Shown here: piece after piece, positions 6,077 to 7,295 of the stretch
How the letters are laid out: the number at the start of each line of letters is the position of its first letter
Numbering within the stretch: position 1 is the stretch's first letter
From: Oscillospiraceae bacterium
Lineage (GTDB): Bacteria; Bacillota; Clostridia; Oscillospirales; UBA644
Direction of reading: 5' to 3'
DNA length: 7,295 nucleotides
Assembly: GCA_015067385.1 (NCBI GenBank)
Contig: SVMP01000108.1
Span: forward strand, 1 to 7,295
The notes under the pieces: generated by a model
Told to the model about the DNA's origin: nothing
The model's input: the letters and a program-made list of their open reading frames with translations, nothing else
The model's database searches: none
Program-made: the position numbers and the translations under genes

Positions 6077-6107
6077 GTAATCGAAATAACAAAGGAGGGA
6101 CATACTG

Positions 6108-6863
6108 ATGAAAAAGTTTGTATTCATTTTCATTTCTTTTATTCTTTTCCTCTGTCTTATTGTCGGCTGTTCCAACAATAATGCAGGAGGACATGAAGAA
6201 AGCTCCGTTAAAGTCACAACGCTCATTGCCGACGATTTTCGTGAAAAAACGGCGGCGGCTGAGAACTGGGCGGCTGAAAATGTCAATATTGCCGAAAATG
6301 ACAGTTATAAAAGGCATGAAAGTGATGTTTTAACAGTCGGCAACGTCACATATCTCTGCGTTAATTCATGGGAAACGAACGGAATGGTCGAAGTTCCGTC
6401 ATATCAGCTTGAGAAATATGTTAACGGCGAACGAACCGTGCTTATTGATGTCGGACAGTTCGGATTTGGCGGTGATTTCCCGATTTCAATAGTAAAAGAC
6501 GGCGAGACGGCTCTTCTTGCTGTTATGGGGAGTTCTATTAATCAAATTTCGACATGGAATAATGCCGGAAAAATTGTTGTAACATACGGCAACGGAGAGA
6601 TCGAGGTCATAGAGTATAGTTTTGATTCAGAAGAAAAGGATTTTTACTGCGAATTTGTTCATCCTCTGGAAAGCTCGGATATCTCAAGCCTTATGTTCGT
6701 TTCCGCACCCGACAGATACAGCGGTGTCACCACCCGTCTTTTCGAACTTGACGAGAATTTACAGCCGATCTCCGCAAGAGTTGTCAACGGTGACGGTGCA
6801 TTTGACGAAAATTACAGCGTAAACGAGCCTGTACCCCACGTTTTCCCCGAATTGTTTGAATAA
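6108..6863 (+). CDS. Secreted lipoprotein of unknown function
   Basis: 251 residues. The N-terminus is a lipoprotein signal: MKKFVFIFIS, a hydrophobic core, and lipobox IVGC with the lipidated cysteine at residue 21, followed by a flexible SNNNAGGHEESS linker. The mature part is acidic, rich in alternating short hydrophobic strands (VLTVGNVTYLCVNSW, KIVVTYGNGEIEVIEYSF), and predicted mainly beta. It has no further membrane segment and no motif I recognise. The start follows AAAGGAGG with a nine-base gap. The gene is monocistronic, with a near-consensus promoter upstream and a terminator seven bases past its stop. It is divergent from the XRE-TPR regulator, whose operator could lie in the shared 234-base region between the two start codons. 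Function is unknown; a surface-exposed role is all that can be supported. Confidence 0.85.
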   Translation: MKKFVFIFISFILFLCLIVGCSNNNAGGHEESSVKVTTLIADDFREKTAAAENWAAENVNIAENDSYKRHESDVLTVGNVTYLCVNSWETNGMVEVPSYQLEKYVNGERTVLIDVGQFGFGGDFPISIVKDGETALLAVMGSSINQISTWNNAGKIVVTYGNGEIEVIEYSFDSEEKDFYCEFVHPLESSDISSLMFVSAPDRYSGVTTRLFELDENLQPISARVVNGDGAFDENYSVNEPVPHVFPELFE

Positions 6864-6869
6864 CAAAAA

Positions 6870-6905
6870 AAGAGATAGGACTAAAAATCCTATCTCTTAA
6901 TTTTT
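6870..6905. terminator. Bidirectional intrinsic terminator between convergent genes
   Basis: AAGAGATAGGA (6870-6880) pairs perfectly with TCCTATCTCTT (6888-6898) over a seven-base loop, CTAAAAA. On the plus strand TAATTTTT follows-on at the 3' side; on the minus strand the run of A before the stem becomes TTTTTTGTT. It can therefore stop the lipoprotein transcript and the acyl-CoA synthetase transcript, whose stop codons lie seven or fewer and nine bases away respectively. Confidence 0.92.
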
Positions 6906-6907
6906 GC

Positions 6908-7295
6908 TTATTTCTGAAGGTCTTTTTTTCGGATCTCGACACGTCTTACCTTACCGCTGATAGTCTTCGGGAGCTCGTCAACAAATTCGACGATTCTCGG
7001 ATATTTGTACGGTGCGGTGTGTGTCTTAACGTATTCCTGAACTTCTTTCTTGAGTGCATCTGTGCCGACTGTGCCTTTTGTTAAAACAATGGTCGCTTTA
7101 ACGATCTGACCGCGAACTTCATCGGGAACAGGAGTAACAGCACATTCGAGAACGTACGGGAGTTCCATGATAACGCTTTCGATCTCGAAGGGGCCGATGC
7201 GGTAACCGGACGACTTGATAACGTCGTCGATACGACCGACATACCAAAGATAACCGTCTTCGTCCATCGTTGCCTGGTCACCGGTGTGATAATAA
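6908..7295 (-). CDS. AMP-forming acyl-CoA synthetase, C-terminal part
   Basis: The last 128 residues are visible; the gene enters from the right edge. Members activate a carboxylic acid with ATP to an acyl-AMP and transfer it to CoA. Visible ANL-superfamily motifs, in order, are YYHTGD (contacting AMP), GRIDDVIKSSGYRIGPFEIE (the hinge aspartate and the A8 loop that remodels the site for thioester formation), and near the C-terminus PKTISGKVRRVEIR with the catalytic lysine of SGK encoded at 6950-6952. The GYRIGPFEIE form is typical of medium-chain acyl-CoA synthetases (MACS/ACSM type) rather than acetyl-CoA synthetase, where GHRLGTAEIE is usual. The substrate cannot be fixed without the N-terminal acyl pocket. 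An internal ATG at 7267 is not the start, since the reading frame continues through YYHTGDQAT upstream. The C-terminus is complete. Confidence 0.92.
   Translation of the reverse strand, partial: YYHTGDQATMDEDGYLWYVGRIDDVIKSSGYRIGPFEIESVIMELPYVLECAVTPVPDEVRGQIVKATIVLTKGTVGTDALKKEVQEYVKTHTAPYKYPRIVEFVDELPKTISGKVRRVEIRKKDLQK

Noticed and set aside
6003..6317. Minus-strand reading frames of about 90-100 codons over the lipoprotein start
   Set aside because: They overlap the well-supported lipoprotein gene and its promoter, have no ribosome binding site and no recognisable domain.

Overview
The window looks like chromosomal DNA from a low- to mid-GC anaerobic Firmicute, most likely a gut Clostridia/Oscillospiraceae-type bacterium. 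The evidence is strong AGGAGG ribosome binding sites, extended -10 promoters (TGnTATAAT), AT-rich intergenic DNA, typical Gram-positive lipoprotein signal peptides and a pyruvate,phosphate dikinase of the clostridial type. The taxonomic call is inference; no rRNA or other marker gene is present. No tRNA, rRNA, CRISPR array, transposase or phage gene was seen.

Layout, left to right. (1) 1-284, minus: N-terminal end of a secreted lipoprotein, probably an extracellular solute-binding protein, running off the left edge. (2) 495-1627, minus: a two-gene operon joined by an ATGA overlap, encoding a stand-alone LytTR DNA-binding regulator followed by a four-helix membrane protein with a repetitive ENNFG tail (LiaF-like). 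Upstream lies a good promoter and two identical 13-bp direct repeats spaced 21 bp start to start, the geometry of a LytTR operator. (3) 1790-4675, plus: ppdK with its own strong promoter, an extremely biased codon set, an apparent decayed second copy of its last 12 codons just past the stop, and a perfect 11-bp intrinsic terminator. (4) 4716-5873, minus: an XRE-type helix-turn-helix regulator with a long TPR-like C-terminal part. (5) 6108-6863, plus: a 251-residue lipoprotein of unknown function, divergent from the XRE gene and driven by a near-consensus promoter. (6) 6870-6905: a bidirectional terminator between convergent genes. (7) 6908-7295, minus: the C-terminal 128 residues of an AMP-forming acyl-CoA synthetase entering from the right edge.

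Functionally, ppdK (PPi-linked interconversion of pyruvate and PEP) and the acyl-CoA synthetase are core carbon metabolism. The accessory interest lies in two small regulatory modules. One is the LytTR regulator plus membrane partner with its probable operator, which resembles the LytTR regulatory systems (HdrRM, BrsRM) described in streptococci. The other is the divergent XRE-TPR regulator and lipoprotein pair, whose layout permits a peptide-sensing hypothesis. Neither is proven by sequence alone.
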